Below are positions 10,101-18,064 of a stretch of 64,000 nt of DNA, one piece after another. Position numbers and translations under genes: made by a program. Within the stretch, counting starts at the first letter, position 1, and each line of letters opens with the position of its first letter. The notes under the pieces are model-generated. The model worked only from the letters and a program-made list of their open reading frames with translations. It was not told where the DNA came from and did no database searches. Origin of the DNA: Lelliottia amnigena (lineage in GTDB: Bacteria; Pseudomonadota; Gammaproteobacteria; Enterobacterales; Enterobacteriaceae); the NCBI GenBank assembly GCA_900635465.1, contig LR134135.1, positions 1,798,001 to 1,862,000 of the forward strand, given 5' to 3'.

Positions 10101-10212
10101 GCCGCGTAACCGGTGTCTGGCGACGGGGTATTCCTGTCGCAGCCAGGTGAAACGCGTCGAAGGCAACGGCGTTCGCCATCCGTTACAGGCTTTACTGGAG
10201 ATTATGGGATGA
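7156..10212 (+). CDS. ydiJ: D-2-hydroxyglutarate dehydrogenase, FAD/Fe-S (YdiJ)
   Basis: A 1018-residue fusion of an FAD_binding_4/GlcD-type dehydrogenase (about residues 45-530; FAD motif PRGGGTGTNGQ) with a C-terminal GlpC-like Fe-S and CCG-domain part. A [4Fe-4S] motif has C673, C676, C679 and C683 in GCLACKACSTQCP, and a CCG-type GCCGMAGTYG lies near the C-terminus. YdiJ proteins oxidise D-2-hydroxyglutarate, a by-product of SerA. The length agrees with E. coli YdiJ. The stop overlaps the menI start (ATGA), so the two genes are translationally coupled. Confidence 0.92.
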   Translation: MIPLISQAPGVVQLVLNYLQALEQQGFTGDTATSYADRLTMATDNSIYQLLPDAVVFPRSTADVALISRLAAQERFASLVFTPRGGGTGTNGQALNQGIIIDMSRYMNRIIEINPEEGWVRVEAGVIKDQLNQFLKPYGYFFAPELSTSNRATIGGMINTDASGQGSLVYGKTSDHILGVRAVLLGGDILDTQAMPVELAETLGKDNTAVGRIYRTVLDSCRDNRQLIIDKFPKLNRFLTGYDLRHVFNDDLSEFDLTRILTGSEGTLAFITEARLDITRLPKVRRLVNVKYNSFDSALRNAPFMVDARALSVETVDSKVLNLAREDIVWHSVSELITDVPDKEMLGLNIVEFAGDDAALIESQVSMLCNRLDELIATGAGGVIGWQLCNDLSGIERIYAMRKKAVGLLGNAKGAAKPIPFAEDTCVPPEHLADYIVEFRALLDGHGLSYGMFGHVDAGVLHVRPALDMCDPQQEMLMKRISDEVVALTAKYGGLLWGEHGKGFRAEYSPAFFGEQLYGELRKVKAAFDPDNRLNPGKICPPAGVDDPMMQVDAVKRGTFDRQIPIAVRSSWRGAMECNGNGLCFNFDVKSPMCPSMKITSNRIHSPKGRATLVREWLRLLADRGVDPVKLENDLPEKRASLRTLIERSRNSWHASKGEYDFSHEVKEAMSGCLACKACSTQCPIKIDVPEFRSRFLQLYHSRYLRPVRDHLVATVEIYAPLMARAPKTFNFFINQPLVRKLSEKHIGMVDLPLLSTPSLQRELVGHRSANMTLEQLETLSDEQKAKTVLVVQDPFTSYYDARVVADFVRLVERVGYQPVVLPFSPNGKAQHIKGFLSRFAKTAQKTSDFLNRVAQLGMPMVGVDPALVLCYRDEYKQTLGDKRGDFNVMLVHEWLPAALQNVATQETSGESWYLFGHCTEVTALPAAPAQWASIFARFGAKLENVSVGCCGMAGTYGHEVKNHANSLGIYELSWHQAMQRLPRNRCLATGYSCRSQVKRVEGNGVRHPLQALLEIMG

Positions 10213-10619
10213 TCTGGAAACGTGACGTCACGCTGCACGCGCTCAACGCCATGGGCGAAGGCAATATGGTCGGGCTGCTCGATATTCAGTTTACGCGTAT
10301 CGGGGCAGACGACATTGAGGCCACCATGCCCGTGGATCACCGCACCCATCAGCCGTTCGGCTTGCTGCACGGCGGAGCCTCGGTGGTGCTCGCCGAAACG
10401 CTGGGTTCGGTTGCGGGTTATCTTTGTACCGAGGGCGAGCAAAAAGCCGTCGGGCTTGAGGTGAATGCCAATCACATCCGGTCTGTGCGCAGTGGGCGTG
10501 TGCGGGGTGTGTGCCGGGCATTGCATACGGGGGGCCGTCATCAGGTGTGGCAAATTGACATCTTTGATGAGCAGGACCGCCTGTGCTGCTCGTCGCGGCT
10601 GACGACCACCGTGGTTTAA
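10209..10619 (+). CDS. menI: 1,4-dihydroxy-2-naphthoyl-CoA hydrolase MenI
   Basis: A 136-residue hotdog-fold thioesterase that releases 1,4-dihydroxy-2-naphthoate from its CoA ester in menaquinone synthesis. The motif HQPFGLLHGGASVVLAET holds the catalytic Glu (in LAET) and HGG helix-cap typical of the 4HBT-II class. Start selection: ATG at 10209 overlaps the ydiJ stop as ATGA and gives exactly the E. coli MenI (YdiI) length; the longer open frame upstream overlaps ydiJ in another frame. Confidence 0.93.
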   Translation: MIWKRDVTLHALNAMGEGNMVGLLDIQFTRIGADDIEATMPVDHRTHQPFGLLHGGASVVLAETLGSVAGYLCTEGEQKAVGLEVNANHIRSVRSGRVRGVCRALHTGGRHQVWQIDIFDEQDRLCCSSRLTTTVV

Positions 10620-10714
10620 ACAACGGTAAGCATCTGCAACAAATTGTCTCTGGTCAAAAAATGGGCAGTGAAAGGTGTTATACTGGTCAGGTTTTGTACA
10701 CAAGAGAGGATGTT

Positions 10715-10909
10715 ATGGATACCGAATTAAACCCAGCCATACTGGCAGTAGAGTTTTTGCGTCGCGATAAGAGCAACTTGTCTCCGGCACAGTACCTGAA
10801 AAAGCTGAAACAGCTTGAACTGGAATTTGCCGACTTGCTCGCGCTCTCTTCTAATGAATTAAAAGAAGAGATCTATTTTGCCTGGCGGTTGGGCGTTCAC
10901 GTCCATTAA
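10715..10909 (+). CDS. ydiH: Small conserved protein YdiH
   Basis: A 64-residue protein nearly identical to E. coli YdiH through the segment LSPAQYLKKLKQLELEFADLL and the end EEIYFAWRLGVH. It is of unknown function, predicted helical and cytosolic. The ATG at 10715 follows AGAGAGGATGTT. In E. coli this gene lies beside sufA; here an approximately 11 kb accessory block separates them. A terminator follows directly. Confidence 0.9.
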   Translation: MDTELNPAILAVEFLRRDKSNLSPAQYLKKLKQLELEFADLLALSSNELKEEIYFAWRLGVHVH

Positions 10910-10923
10910 TGTTCGATACCTGA

Positions 10924-10952
10924 TAAAAGGTCGCTGAGGCGGCCTTTTTTGT
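10924..10952 (+). terminator. ydiH terminator
   Basis: AAAGGTCGC ... GCGGCCTTTTTT makes a short GC stem with a small loop and a T tract 15 bases after the ydiH stop. Confidence 0.85.
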
Positions 10953-10991
10953 TTTTTACTCCTCTGTGATCTCACCGCGTATAACCACAAA

Positions 10992-11027
10992 TGGATAATG
11001 GTTTATCCAGCTTAATAACCCTATAAT
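10992..11027 (+). promoter_or_regulatory. Predicted fdn-operon promoter with overlapping palindrome
   Basis: A perfect -10 box TATAAT lies at 11022-11027, 42 bases before the fdnG-like ATG. The region of the -35 element (about 10999-11004) is poor (TGGTTT) and sits in the middle of a perfect palindrome, TGGATAA-TGGT-TTATCCA, at 10992-11009. A weak -35 covered by a palindrome suggests a regulator site. No match to FNR, NarL or ModE consensus was found by eye. Confidence 0.5.
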
Positions 11028-11068
11028 CTCCGTCCCTTTTCCCGTCTTAAGTTTAAGCTGGAGGATAC

Positions 11069-14000
11069 ATGGAGTTTAGCCGGAGGCAGTTCTTTAAGAT
11101 CTGCGCGGGCGGTATGGCAGGAACCACTGTTGCATCTCTCGGATTTTTATCATCTTTTTCCGCGCTCGCGGAAACACGTCAATACAAACTCTTAAAAGCA
11201 AAAGAGACGCGTAATAACTGTACATACTGCTCGGTTGGCTGCGGCATGATCATGTATAGCCTCGGCGACGATGCCAAAAACGTCAAAGAAAGTATCTATC
11301 ACGTCGAAGGCGACGCGGATCATCCGGTCAGCCGGGGTTCACTTTGCCCGAAAGGGGCAGGGGTACTCGATTACATCCACAGTGAGACCCGCCTGCTGTA
11401 TCCCGAATACCGCGCGCCGGGGTCTGATAAATGGCAGCGTATTTCATGGGACGACGCCATCGGCCGTATTGCCCGTCTGATGAAAGCGGATCGTGACGCC
11501 AATTTTATCGAAAAGAACGCCCAAGGGCTGACGGTCAACCGCTGGACAACCACGGGCATGCTCTGTTCGTCGGCGGCCAGCAATGAAACCGGTATTCTCG
11601 ACGGAAAATTTGCCCGCGCGCTGGGCATGGTGGCGATCGACTGTCAGGCACGTTTGTGCCACGGTCCAACCGTTGCCGCCCTGGCACCGACCTTTGGTCG
11701 CGGGGCGATGACCAATAACTGGGTTGATATTAAAAACGCCAACGTGGTGTTGATCATGGGCGGTAACGCCGCGGAAGCCCATCCGGTCGGCTTTAAATGG
11801 GTCGTTGAAGCGCAGACCAAAAACGACGCCACGGTGGTGGTGGTGGATCCACGCTTTAACCGCAGCGCGGCGGTTGCCGATCTTTATGCGCCCATCCGTG
11901 CCGGTTCAGACACCGCTTTCCTGCTGGGGGCCATTCGCTATCTGATTGCGCATGACGCCATCCAGCACGAATACGTCCGTGCCTACACCAATGCCAGCCT
12001 GATTATTCGCGACGACTATGCGTTCGATGACGGTCTGTTCAGCGGCTATGACGCTGAAAAGCGTCAGTACGATAAATCGAGCTGGTTCTATCAACTGGAC
12101 GCGCAGGGCCACGTGCAGCGTGACGATACGCTCAGCCACCCGCGCTGCGTCTGGAATCTGCTTAAAGCGCACGTCGATCGCTATACGCCAGAGATGGTGA
12201 ACCGTCTGTGCGGAACGTCGATTGATGATTTCAACCGCATTTGCGCGATCCTGGCCAGCACCAGCGTACCGGATCGCACGGCGACAATCTTGTACGCGCT
12301 CGGCTGGACGCACCACACGGCGGGCGCACAGATCATCCGCGCGGCGGGCATGTTGCAACTGCTGCTCGGCAATATCGGGATGGCAGGCGGTGGCGTCAAC
12401 GCGCTGCGCGGCCACTCCAATATTCAGGGCTACACCGATCTGGGGTTGCTCTCAACCAATCTGCCGGGCTACATGCCGCTGCCGTCCGAAAAGCAGCCGG
12501 ATTATCAGACCTATATCTCGCAGATCACCCCGCCGTCGCTGGGGCTTAACGAAGTGAACTACTGGCAAAACACGCCGAAGTTCTTTATCAGCATGATGAA
12601 AAGCTTCTGGGGTGAACATGCCACGGCAGACAACAACTGGGGCTACGACTGGCTGCCGAAATGGGATCGTCTGTATGACGTGATGACCCAGGCCAAGCTG
12701 ATGCTCGACGGGAAAATCAATGGTTACATCGTTCAGGGCTTTAACCCGCTGGCGGCGTTCCCGGATAAGAACAAATCGTCCCGGGCGCTCTCGAAGCTCA
12801 AATACATGGTGGTTATCGATCCGCTGGTCACCGAGTCATCGACCTTCTGGCAGCATCACGGCGAAATGAACGACGTTAATCCGGCAGATATCCAGACCGA
12901 AGTCTTCCGTCTGCCATCATCCTGTTTTGCGGAAGAAGACGGTTCCATTGCCAACTCGGGCCGCTGGCTGCAATGGCACTGGGCGGCCGCTGAGCCACCG
13001 GGTGAAGCGATGCACGACGGCAAAATTCTGGGCCGCCTGTTTACGCGCCTGCGCGAACTCTATCAGGCCGAAGGCGGGGCGAACCCGGCGCCGGTGCTGA
13101 ACATGTCGTGGGATTACAAAAATCCCCGCGATCCGCATCCGGAAGAGATTGCCCGCGAAGCCAACGGTATGGCGCTGGTGGATCTGTTTGATGACAAAGG
13201 CCAGCTGGTGGCGAAAAAAGGCCAGCAGCTCAGCAGTTTTGCGCAGCTACGCGATGACGGCACCACCAGCAGCTTCTGCTGGGTGTACTGCGGAAGCTGG
13301 ACTGAGCAAGGCAACCAGATGGCGAACCGCGATAACAGCGATCCGTACGGACTGGGCTGTACGCCAGGCTGGGCGTGGTCGTGGCCGGCGAACCGTCGCA
13401 TTCTCTACAACCGCGCCTCTGCCGATGTGGCCGGGAAACCCTGGGACGCCAAACGTGCTTTGCTGCACTGGGATGGCAAAAAATGGACCGGTCAGGACGT
13501 GGCGGATTACAACGCGTCGGCACCGGGCAGCAACGTCGGGCCGTTTATCATGAATCCAGAAGGGGTGGCGCGCCTGTTCTCCATCGACAAGATGAACGAC
13601 GGCCCGTTCCCGGAACATTATGAACCGATTGAATCGCCGATTGGCACCAACCCGCTGCATCCGAATGTGATCTCCAGCCCCGTCGCACGCATCTTCAAGG
13701 AAGACCTGCCGAATATGGGCAAAGCCGATGACTTCCCGTATGTCGCTACCACCTATTCAATCACCGAGCTGTTCCGTCACTGGACCAAACATGCGCGGCT
13801 CAACGCGATTGCCCAGCCGGATCAGTTTGTCGAAATTGGCGAAGCGCTGGCGCAAGAGAAGGGCATTGTCGCCGGGGACGAAGTGAAAGTGATGTCGAAA
13901 CGTGGCTTTATCAAAGCGAAAGCGGTGGTCACCAAACGCCTGCAAACCCTGACCATTGACGGACGTAAGGTCAACACCGTGGGCATTCCGTGTCACTGGG

Positions 14001-14119
14001 GCTTTGAGGGGGCGACGCGTAAAGGCTTCCTGGCGAATACGTTGACGCCCTCCGTGGGCGACGCCAACTCGCAGACGCCGGAGTACAAGGCGTTTTTAGT
14101 CGACATCGAGAAGGCGTAA
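11069..14119 (+). CDS. fdnG: Formate dehydrogenase-N-type alpha subunit, Cys form
   Basis: A 1016-residue membrane-associated formate dehydrogenase catalytic subunit closely resembling E. coli FdnG/FdoG. It has a twin-arginine signal (SRRQFF, residues 4-9), a [4Fe-4S] cluster bound by C51, C54, C58 and C93, and molybdopterin-binding domains through to the C-terminus (EYKAFLVDIEKA). The Mo ligand that is selenocysteine (UGA) in E. coli is an ordinary Cys197 (TGC, 11657-11659) followed by His198 in ARLCHGPTVA. The reading frame has no internal stop. It is first in an operon with beta and gamma subunits and should oxidise formate in the periplasm, passing electrons to quinone. Confidence 0.93.
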   Translation: MEFSRRQFFKICAGGMAGTTVASLGFLSSFSALAETRQYKLLKAKETRNNCTYCSVGCGMIMYSLGDDAKNVKESIYHVEGDADHPVSRGSLCPKGAGVLDYIHSETRLLYPEYRAPGSDKWQRISWDDAIGRIARLMKADRDANFIEKNAQGLTVNRWTTTGMLCSSAASNETGILDGKFARALGMVAIDCQARLCHGPTVAALAPTFGRGAMTNNWVDIKNANVVLIMGGNAAEAHPVGFKWVVEAQTKNDATVVVVDPRFNRSAAVADLYAPIRAGSDTAFLLGAIRYLIAHDAIQHEYVRAYTNASLIIRDDYAFDDGLFSGYDAEKRQYDKSSWFYQLDAQGHVQRDDTLSHPRCVWNLLKAHVDRYTPEMVNRLCGTSIDDFNRICAILASTSVPDRTATILYALGWTHHTAGAQIIRAAGMLQLLLGNIGMAGGGVNALRGHSNIQGYTDLGLLSTNLPGYMPLPSEKQPDYQTYISQITPPSLGLNEVNYWQNTPKFFISMMKSFWGEHATADNNWGYDWLPKWDRLYDVMTQAKLMLDGKINGYIVQGFNPLAAFPDKNKSSRALSKLKYMVVIDPLVTESSTFWQHHGEMNDVNPADIQTEVFRLPSSCFAEEDGSIANSGRWLQWHWAAAEPPGEAMHDGKILGRLFTRLRELYQAEGGANPAPVLNMSWDYKNPRDPHPEEIAREANGMALVDLFDDKGQLVAKKGQQLSSFAQLRDDGTTSSFCWVYCGSWTEQGNQMANRDNSDPYGLGCTPGWAWSWPANRRILYNRASADVAGKPWDAKRALLHWDGKKWTGQDVADYNASAPGSNVGPFIMNPEGVARLFSIDKMNDGPFPEHYEPIESPIGTNPLHPNVISSPVARIFKEDLPNMGKADDFPYVATTYSITELFRHWTKHARLNAIAQPDQFVEIGEALAQEKGIVAGDEVKVMSKRGFIKAKAVVTKRLQTLTIDGRKVNTVGIPCHWGFEGATRKGFLANTLTPSVGDANSQTPEYKAFLVDIEKA

Positions 14120-14131
14120 GGGAGGCCACGT

Positions 14132-15019
14132 ATGTCCATGCAATCACAAGATATTATCAAGCGTTCGGCCACCAACGGCTTCACGCCTCCGCCCCAGGCG
14201 CGGGACTTCAAAACCGAGGTCGCGAAGCTTATCGATGTCTCAACCTGCATCGGCTGTAAAGGTTGTCAGGTCGCCTGTTCCGAATGGAATGATATTCGCG
14301 ATGAAGTGGGGGTGTGCGAAGGCGTGTACGACAATCCGATGGATTTGACGGCCAAATCCTGGACGGTGATGCGCTTTAGCGAAACCACGCAAAACAACAA
14401 GCTGGAGTGGCTGATCCGCAAGGACGGCTGCATGCACTGCGCGGATCCGGGCTGTCTCAAGGCCTGCCCGTCTGCCGGGGCGATTATCCAGTATGCCAAC
14501 GGGATTGTGGATTTTCAGTCCGAGCACTGCATCGGTTGCGGATACTGCATCGCCGGCTGTCCGTTCAACATTCCCCGCCTGAATCCTGACGATAACCGCG
14601 TCTACAAATGTACGTTGTGCGTGGATCGCGTGACCGTCGGCCAGGAACCGGCGTGCGTCAAAACGTGTCCGACCGGCGCGATTCATTTCGGCAGCAAAAA
14701 AGAGATGCTGGAGATGGGGGAGACGCGCGTGGCGCAGCTCAAAAAACGCGGCTATGCGCATGCGGGCGTTTACAACCCGCAGGGTGTGGGCGGCACGCAT
14801 GTAATGTACGTGTTGCACCATGCCGACCAGCCGGAGCTGTATCACAATCTGCCAAACGATCCGAAAATCGACGTCCCGGTCAACCTGTGGAAAGGCATTC
14901 TGAAGCCGCTCTCTGCAGCCGGATTTATCGCCACGTTTGCCGGACTGATTTACCACTATATCGGTGTGGGGCCAAACAAAGAGACGGACGACGATGAAGA
15001 GGAGAACGATCATGAGTAA
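14132..15019 (+). CDS. fdnH: Formate dehydrogenase beta subunit (Fe-S)
   Basis: A 295-residue ferredoxin-like subunit carrying four [4Fe-4S] clusters. Cys groups are at 39/42/45/49, 100/103/108/112, 133/136/139/143 and 160/163/175/179, and a single C-terminal membrane helix lies at about 252-274 before an acidic tail. It conducts electrons from the alpha subunit to the haem-b subunit, as in FdnH/FdoH. It starts 12 bases after the alpha gene with GGGAGGCCACGT upstream, and overlaps the gamma gene by eight bases. It presumably crosses the membrane with alpha by the Tat route. Confidence 0.94.
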   Translation: MSMQSQDIIKRSATNGFTPPPQARDFKTEVAKLIDVSTCIGCKGCQVACSEWNDIRDEVGVCEGVYDNPMDLTAKSWTVMRFSETTQNNKLEWLIRKDGCMHCADPGCLKACPSAGAIIQYANGIVDFQSEHCIGCGYCIAGCPFNIPRLNPDDNRVYKCTLCVDRVTVGQEPACVKTCPTGAIHFGSKKEMLEMGETRVAQLKKRGYAHAGVYNPQGVGGTHVMYVLHHADQPELYHNLPNDPKIDVPVNLWKGILKPLSAAGFIATFAGLIYHYIGVGPNKETDDDEEENDHE

Positions 15020-15650
15020 GAGCAAAATGATCCTGCGCACGAAGTTTATCGATCGCGCCTGTCACTGGACGGTAGTGATCTGCTTCTTCCTGGTCTCTCT
15101 CTCCGGGATTGCGCTCTTTTTCCCGACGCTTCAGTGGCTCACTCAGACCTTCGGCACACCGCAAATGGGGCGTATTCTGCATCCGTTTTTTGGCGTACTG
15201 ATATTCTTTGCGCTGATGTTTATGTTTGTGCGTTTCGTGCATCACAACATTCCGGATAAACAGGATCTGCCCTGGATAAAAGGGATTGTTGAAGTGCTGA
15301 AAGGCAACGAACACAAAGTGGCGGACGTCGGCAAATATAACGCCGGACAGAAAATGATGTTCTGGAGCATTATGAGCATGATTTTTGTGCTGCTGGCGAC
15401 GGGCGTGATTATCTGGCGTCCCTATTTTGCCCATTATTTCCCGATGACGGTGGTGCGCTGGAGTCTGTTAATTCATGCCACGGCGGCGATTATTTTGATC
15501 CACGCCATCCTGATCCATATGTATATGGCGTTCTGGGTGAAAGGGTCGGTCAAGGGAATGATTGAAGGGAAGGTGAGCCGTCGTTGGGCGAAGAAACACC
15601 ATCCACGCTGGTATCGCGAGGTCGAAGCCAAAGAGCAAAACAAAGAGTAA
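15012..15650 (+). CDS. fdnI: Formate dehydrogenase gamma subunit (cytochrome b556)
   Basis: A 212-residue four-helix membrane cytochrome of the FdnI/FdoI family. His residues in DRACHW (N-terminal), VRFVHHN, LIHATAA and HAILIHMY fit the two haem-b sites and quinone site of the family. The ATG at 15012 overlaps the beta gene and gives the usual length; an open frame extending to 14964 is inside fdnH. It anchors the complex and reduces menaquinone or ubiquinone on the cytoplasmic side. A shared terminator separates it from the convergent fdhF-like gene. Confidence 0.94.
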   Translation: MSKSKMILRTKFIDRACHWTVVICFFLVSLSGIALFFPTLQWLTQTFGTPQMGRILHPFFGVLIFFALMFMFVRFVHHNIPDKQDLPWIKGIVEVLKGNEHKVADVGKYNAGQKMMFWSIMSMIFVLLATGVIIWRPYFAHYFPMTVVRWSLLIHATAAIILIHAILIHMYMAFWVKGSVKGMIEGKVSRRWAKKHHPRWYREVEAKEQNKE

Positions 15651-15655
15651 GCGAT

Positions 15656-15690
15656 AAAAAAGAGGCTCGCACCGGCGAGCCTCTTTGCTG
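15656..15690. terminator. Bidirectional terminator fdnI/fdhF
   Basis: AGAGGCTCGC and GCGAGCCTCT form a perfect ten-base-pair stem with a four-base loop. A runs precede it and CTCTTTGC follows, so it can act for both convergent transcripts. Confidence 0.85.
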
Positions 15691-15711
15691 TTCATTCCCG
15701 TTAATTCTCTG

Positions 15712-17862
15712 CTAAACGTTCACCGCACTGATTAACCGTGATTTCATCGACTGATAGGCCGTCGCGGCATAATCTTCCGCCCAACGCTGATCGTCGATAG
15801 CCTCAAGCTGCACCGCACAATATTTGGTTTCGGGCGTTTTGGAAATCGGATCGAGGTTATCCTGGGTCAGTTCATTGCACGCCCCAATCCACCACTGATA
15901 GGTCATGTAAACCGCACCGGCGTTAATGCGCTCACTGACGCTGGCACGGGTAATCACTTTCCCGCGGCGCGAACGCACCCACACCAGTTGTCCATCCGCA
16001 ATGCCCAACGCGTCGGCATCTGCCGGGTGAATATGTACGCGCCCCGGTTCATCGGCCAGACTTTGCAACGCAGCGCAGTTACCGGTCATCGAGCGGCAGG
16101 AGTAATGTCCGACTTCACGCACGGTGCAGAGTACCAGCGGATAATCCAGGTCCGGCACTTCGGCAGGTGCGCGCCACGGTGCGGCGAACAGCTGACCTTT
16201 GCCGCTCGGCGTATCGAACTGATTATCTTTGTACAGGTACGGCGTGCCTGGGTGATCCAGCGTCGGACATGGCCACTGAATATGACCCATCTCGCCCATT
16301 TTTTCGTAGGTGACACCGTAAAACAGCGGGCACAGCTCGCGCATTTCGTCCCAGATTTGCTGGTTAGAATCGTAATGCATCGGATAACCCATCTCGCTGG
16401 CCAGCAAACTGATGATCTCCCAGTCGCGCTTCACGTTGCCGGTGGCATCGATCGCCTTGCCAAAACGCTGGAATCCGCGATCGGCGCAGGTGAAAACCCC
16501 GCCGTGCTCGCCCCAGGACGTCGCGGGCAGCAGCACGTCCGCCACTTCCGCCGTTTTGGTCATGAAGATATCTTGCACCACAACGAAATCGAGAGCCTCA
16601 AAACCGCTGCGCACCAGGCCCAGATCGGCCTCGGTCTGAAGCGGATCTTCGCCCATGATGTAATAGGCTTTCACCTTGCCTTCCAGCGCCAGATGCGGGA
16701 CTTCGGTGATGCGAACGCCTGGCTGATCGTCCATTTTGGTGGCGTCGATTCCCCACGCGTCGGCAAATTTCTGACGTATTTCAGGATCGGTGACATCCTG
16801 ATAGCCCGGGAACATGTTGGGCAGGACGCCCATATCACACGCACCCTGCACGTTGTTTTGACCGCGAACCGGGCCGACGCCAACGGCAGGACGACCGAGA
16901 TTCCCGGTCAGCAGCGCCAGGCTGGAAAGCCCTTTTACCACATCCACCGCTTGTCCAAACTGCGTCACGCCCATGCCCCACATCACCGTGGCAGACGGCG
17001 CGGCCGCAAAGGTGCGCATTGCCTGACGCACGTCCCGCGCGGGAATGCCGGTCAGATGCTCAACCTTTTCTGGGGCGTAATCTTTGACGGTCTCACGATA
17101 GGCATCGAGCCCCTCAGCAAAGCGTGCGACGTAGGTTTTGTCGTACAACTCCTCTTCCAGCAGGACGTAGCCGAACGCATTAACCAGCGCCATATTGCTG
17201 CCGTTTTTGAGCGGTAAATGTTGATCGGCGATGCGGGCGGTTTCGATACGACGCGGGTCGCAAACGATGATTTTCGCGCCGTTCTGACGCGCTTTCAGCA
17301 CGCGGCGCGCCACGATAGGGTGAGAATCTGCACAGTTATAGCCAAACACCAGCAGGCATTTTGAGTTCTCGATATCGTTAATTGAGTTACTCATCGCCCC
17401 GTTCCCGAGGGTTTGCTGCAAACCGGCAACAGACGGGCCGTGACATACGCGCGCGCAGCAATCCACATTGTTGGTGTTCAGGACGGCGCGAGCAAATTTC
17501 TGCATCACATAGTTGGTTTCGTTGCCCGTTCCGCGTGATGACCCGGTGGTCATAATGGATCGTGGGCCATAGTGTTCTTTGATCGTTTTCAGTTTATTCG
17601 CGGTGTAACGGATCGCCTCTACCCAGGTGACGGGCGTAAAGGCGTCACCTTTGTTGTAGCGGATCATCGGTTGGGTCAGGCGAGGGGTGAGGAGTCGGGT
17701 ATCGTTCAGAAAATCCCAGCCGTAAAAACCTTTCAGGCACAGCGTACCCTGGTTCGTGACGCCATCGGCGGCTTCGGCGCGGATAATACGATTGTTTTCG
17801 ACAACGAGATTTAATTTACAGCCTGCACCGCAGTAAGGGCAGACGCTTGCGACTTTTTTCAT
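15712..17862 (-). CDS. fdhF: Formate dehydrogenase-H-type molybdoenzyme, Cys form
   Basis: A 716-residue cytosolic molybdopterin oxidoreductase aligned end to end with E. coli FdhF. It has a [4Fe-4S] cluster bound by C8, C11, C15 and C42 and conserved blocks TTGSSRGTGNETNYVMQKFARA, REVGHYSCRSMTGNCAAL and MTYQWWIGACNELT. The residue that is Sec140 in E. coli is Cys140 here (TGT, read from 17445 to 17443) in ARVCHGPSVAG. The ATG at 17862 was chosen over an in-frame TTG one codon upstream because it matches FdhF length. A sigma-54-type promoter lies at 17928-17943. No hydrogenase-3 genes are nearby, so its electron partner is unknown. Confidence 0.92.
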   Translation of the reverse strand: MKKVASVCPYCGAGCKLNLVVENNRIIRAEAADGVTNQGTLCLKGFYGWDFLNDTRLLTPRLTQPMIRYNKGDAFTPVTWVEAIRYTANKLKTIKEHYGPRSIMTTGSSRGTGNETNYVMQKFARAVLNTNNVDCCARVCHGPSVAGLQQTLGNGAMSNSINDIENSKCLLVFGYNCADSHPIVARRVLKARQNGAKIIVCDPRRIETARIADQHLPLKNGSNMALVNAFGYVLLEEELYDKTYVARFAEGLDAYRETVKDYAPEKVEHLTGIPARDVRQAMRTFAAAPSATVMWGMGVTQFGQAVDVVKGLSSLALLTGNLGRPAVGVGPVRGQNNVQGACDMGVLPNMFPGYQDVTDPEIRQKFADAWGIDATKMDDQPGVRITEVPHLALEGKVKAYYIMGEDPLQTEADLGLVRSGFEALDFVVVQDIFMTKTAEVADVLLPATSWGEHGGVFTCADRGFQRFGKAIDATGNVKRDWEIISLLASEMGYPMHYDSNQQIWDEMRELCPLFYGVTYEKMGEMGHIQWPCPTLDHPGTPYLYKDNQFDTPSGKGQLFAAPWRAPAEVPDLDYPLVLCTVREVGHYSCRSMTGNCAALQSLADEPGRVHIHPADADALGIADGQLVWVRSRRGKVITRASVSERINAGAVYMTYQWWIGACNELTQDNLDPISKTPETKYCAVQLEAIDDQRWAEDYAATAYQSMKSRLISAVNV

Positions 17863-17927
17863 CAATAACAGACCTGTTAAGAAATGAAGAGAGGTTCAGC
17901 GGGAAACACTCTCGAAAGCAGGACATA

Positions 17928-17943
17928 AGCAGAATCCATGCCA
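17928..17943 (-). promoter_or_regulatory. Predicted sigma-54 promoter of fdhF-like gene
   Basis: The minus strand reads TGGCATG-GATT-CTGCT, with GG at -24 and GC at -12 in the exact spacing of the RpoN consensus TGGCACR-N4-TTGCW. It lies about 66 bases before the ATG. E. coli fdhF is transcribed by RpoN with FhlA, so an equivalent formate-dependent control is inferred. A full FhlA site was not seen; only a CATTTC-like half site is present just upstream. Confidence 0.72.
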
Positions 17944-17999
17944 TATATTCATTTCATTGATATATCAGGGTTTATTGGAGGGTTTGTTGCCAGGAAGAG

Positions 18000-18041
18000 C
18001 GTGTCATCGTCATGATGCTCGACACATTTGACGATGACACG
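18000..18041. repeat. Long perfect hairpin between fdhF and ariR
   Basis: CGTGTCATCGTCA (18000-18012) and TGACGATGACACG (18029-18041) are a perfect 13-base inverted repeat separated by 16 bases. There is no T run on either side. It lies 24 bases after the ariR stop and upstream of the fdhF promoter, so it could end or stabilise the ariR transcript or bind a protein. Confidence 0.7.
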
Positions 18042-18064
18042 TTACGGGGATTAGCGTACAGGCG

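Noticed and set aside
11657..11659. Possible in-frame UGA selenocysteine codon in the fdnG-like gene
   Set aside because: The codon is TGC, so no recoding is needed; this became a finding about Cys replacement instead.
15988..17217. 409-codon open frame opposite the fdhF-like gene
   Set aside because: Composition and lack of any motif mark it as a shadow frame of a conserved gene.
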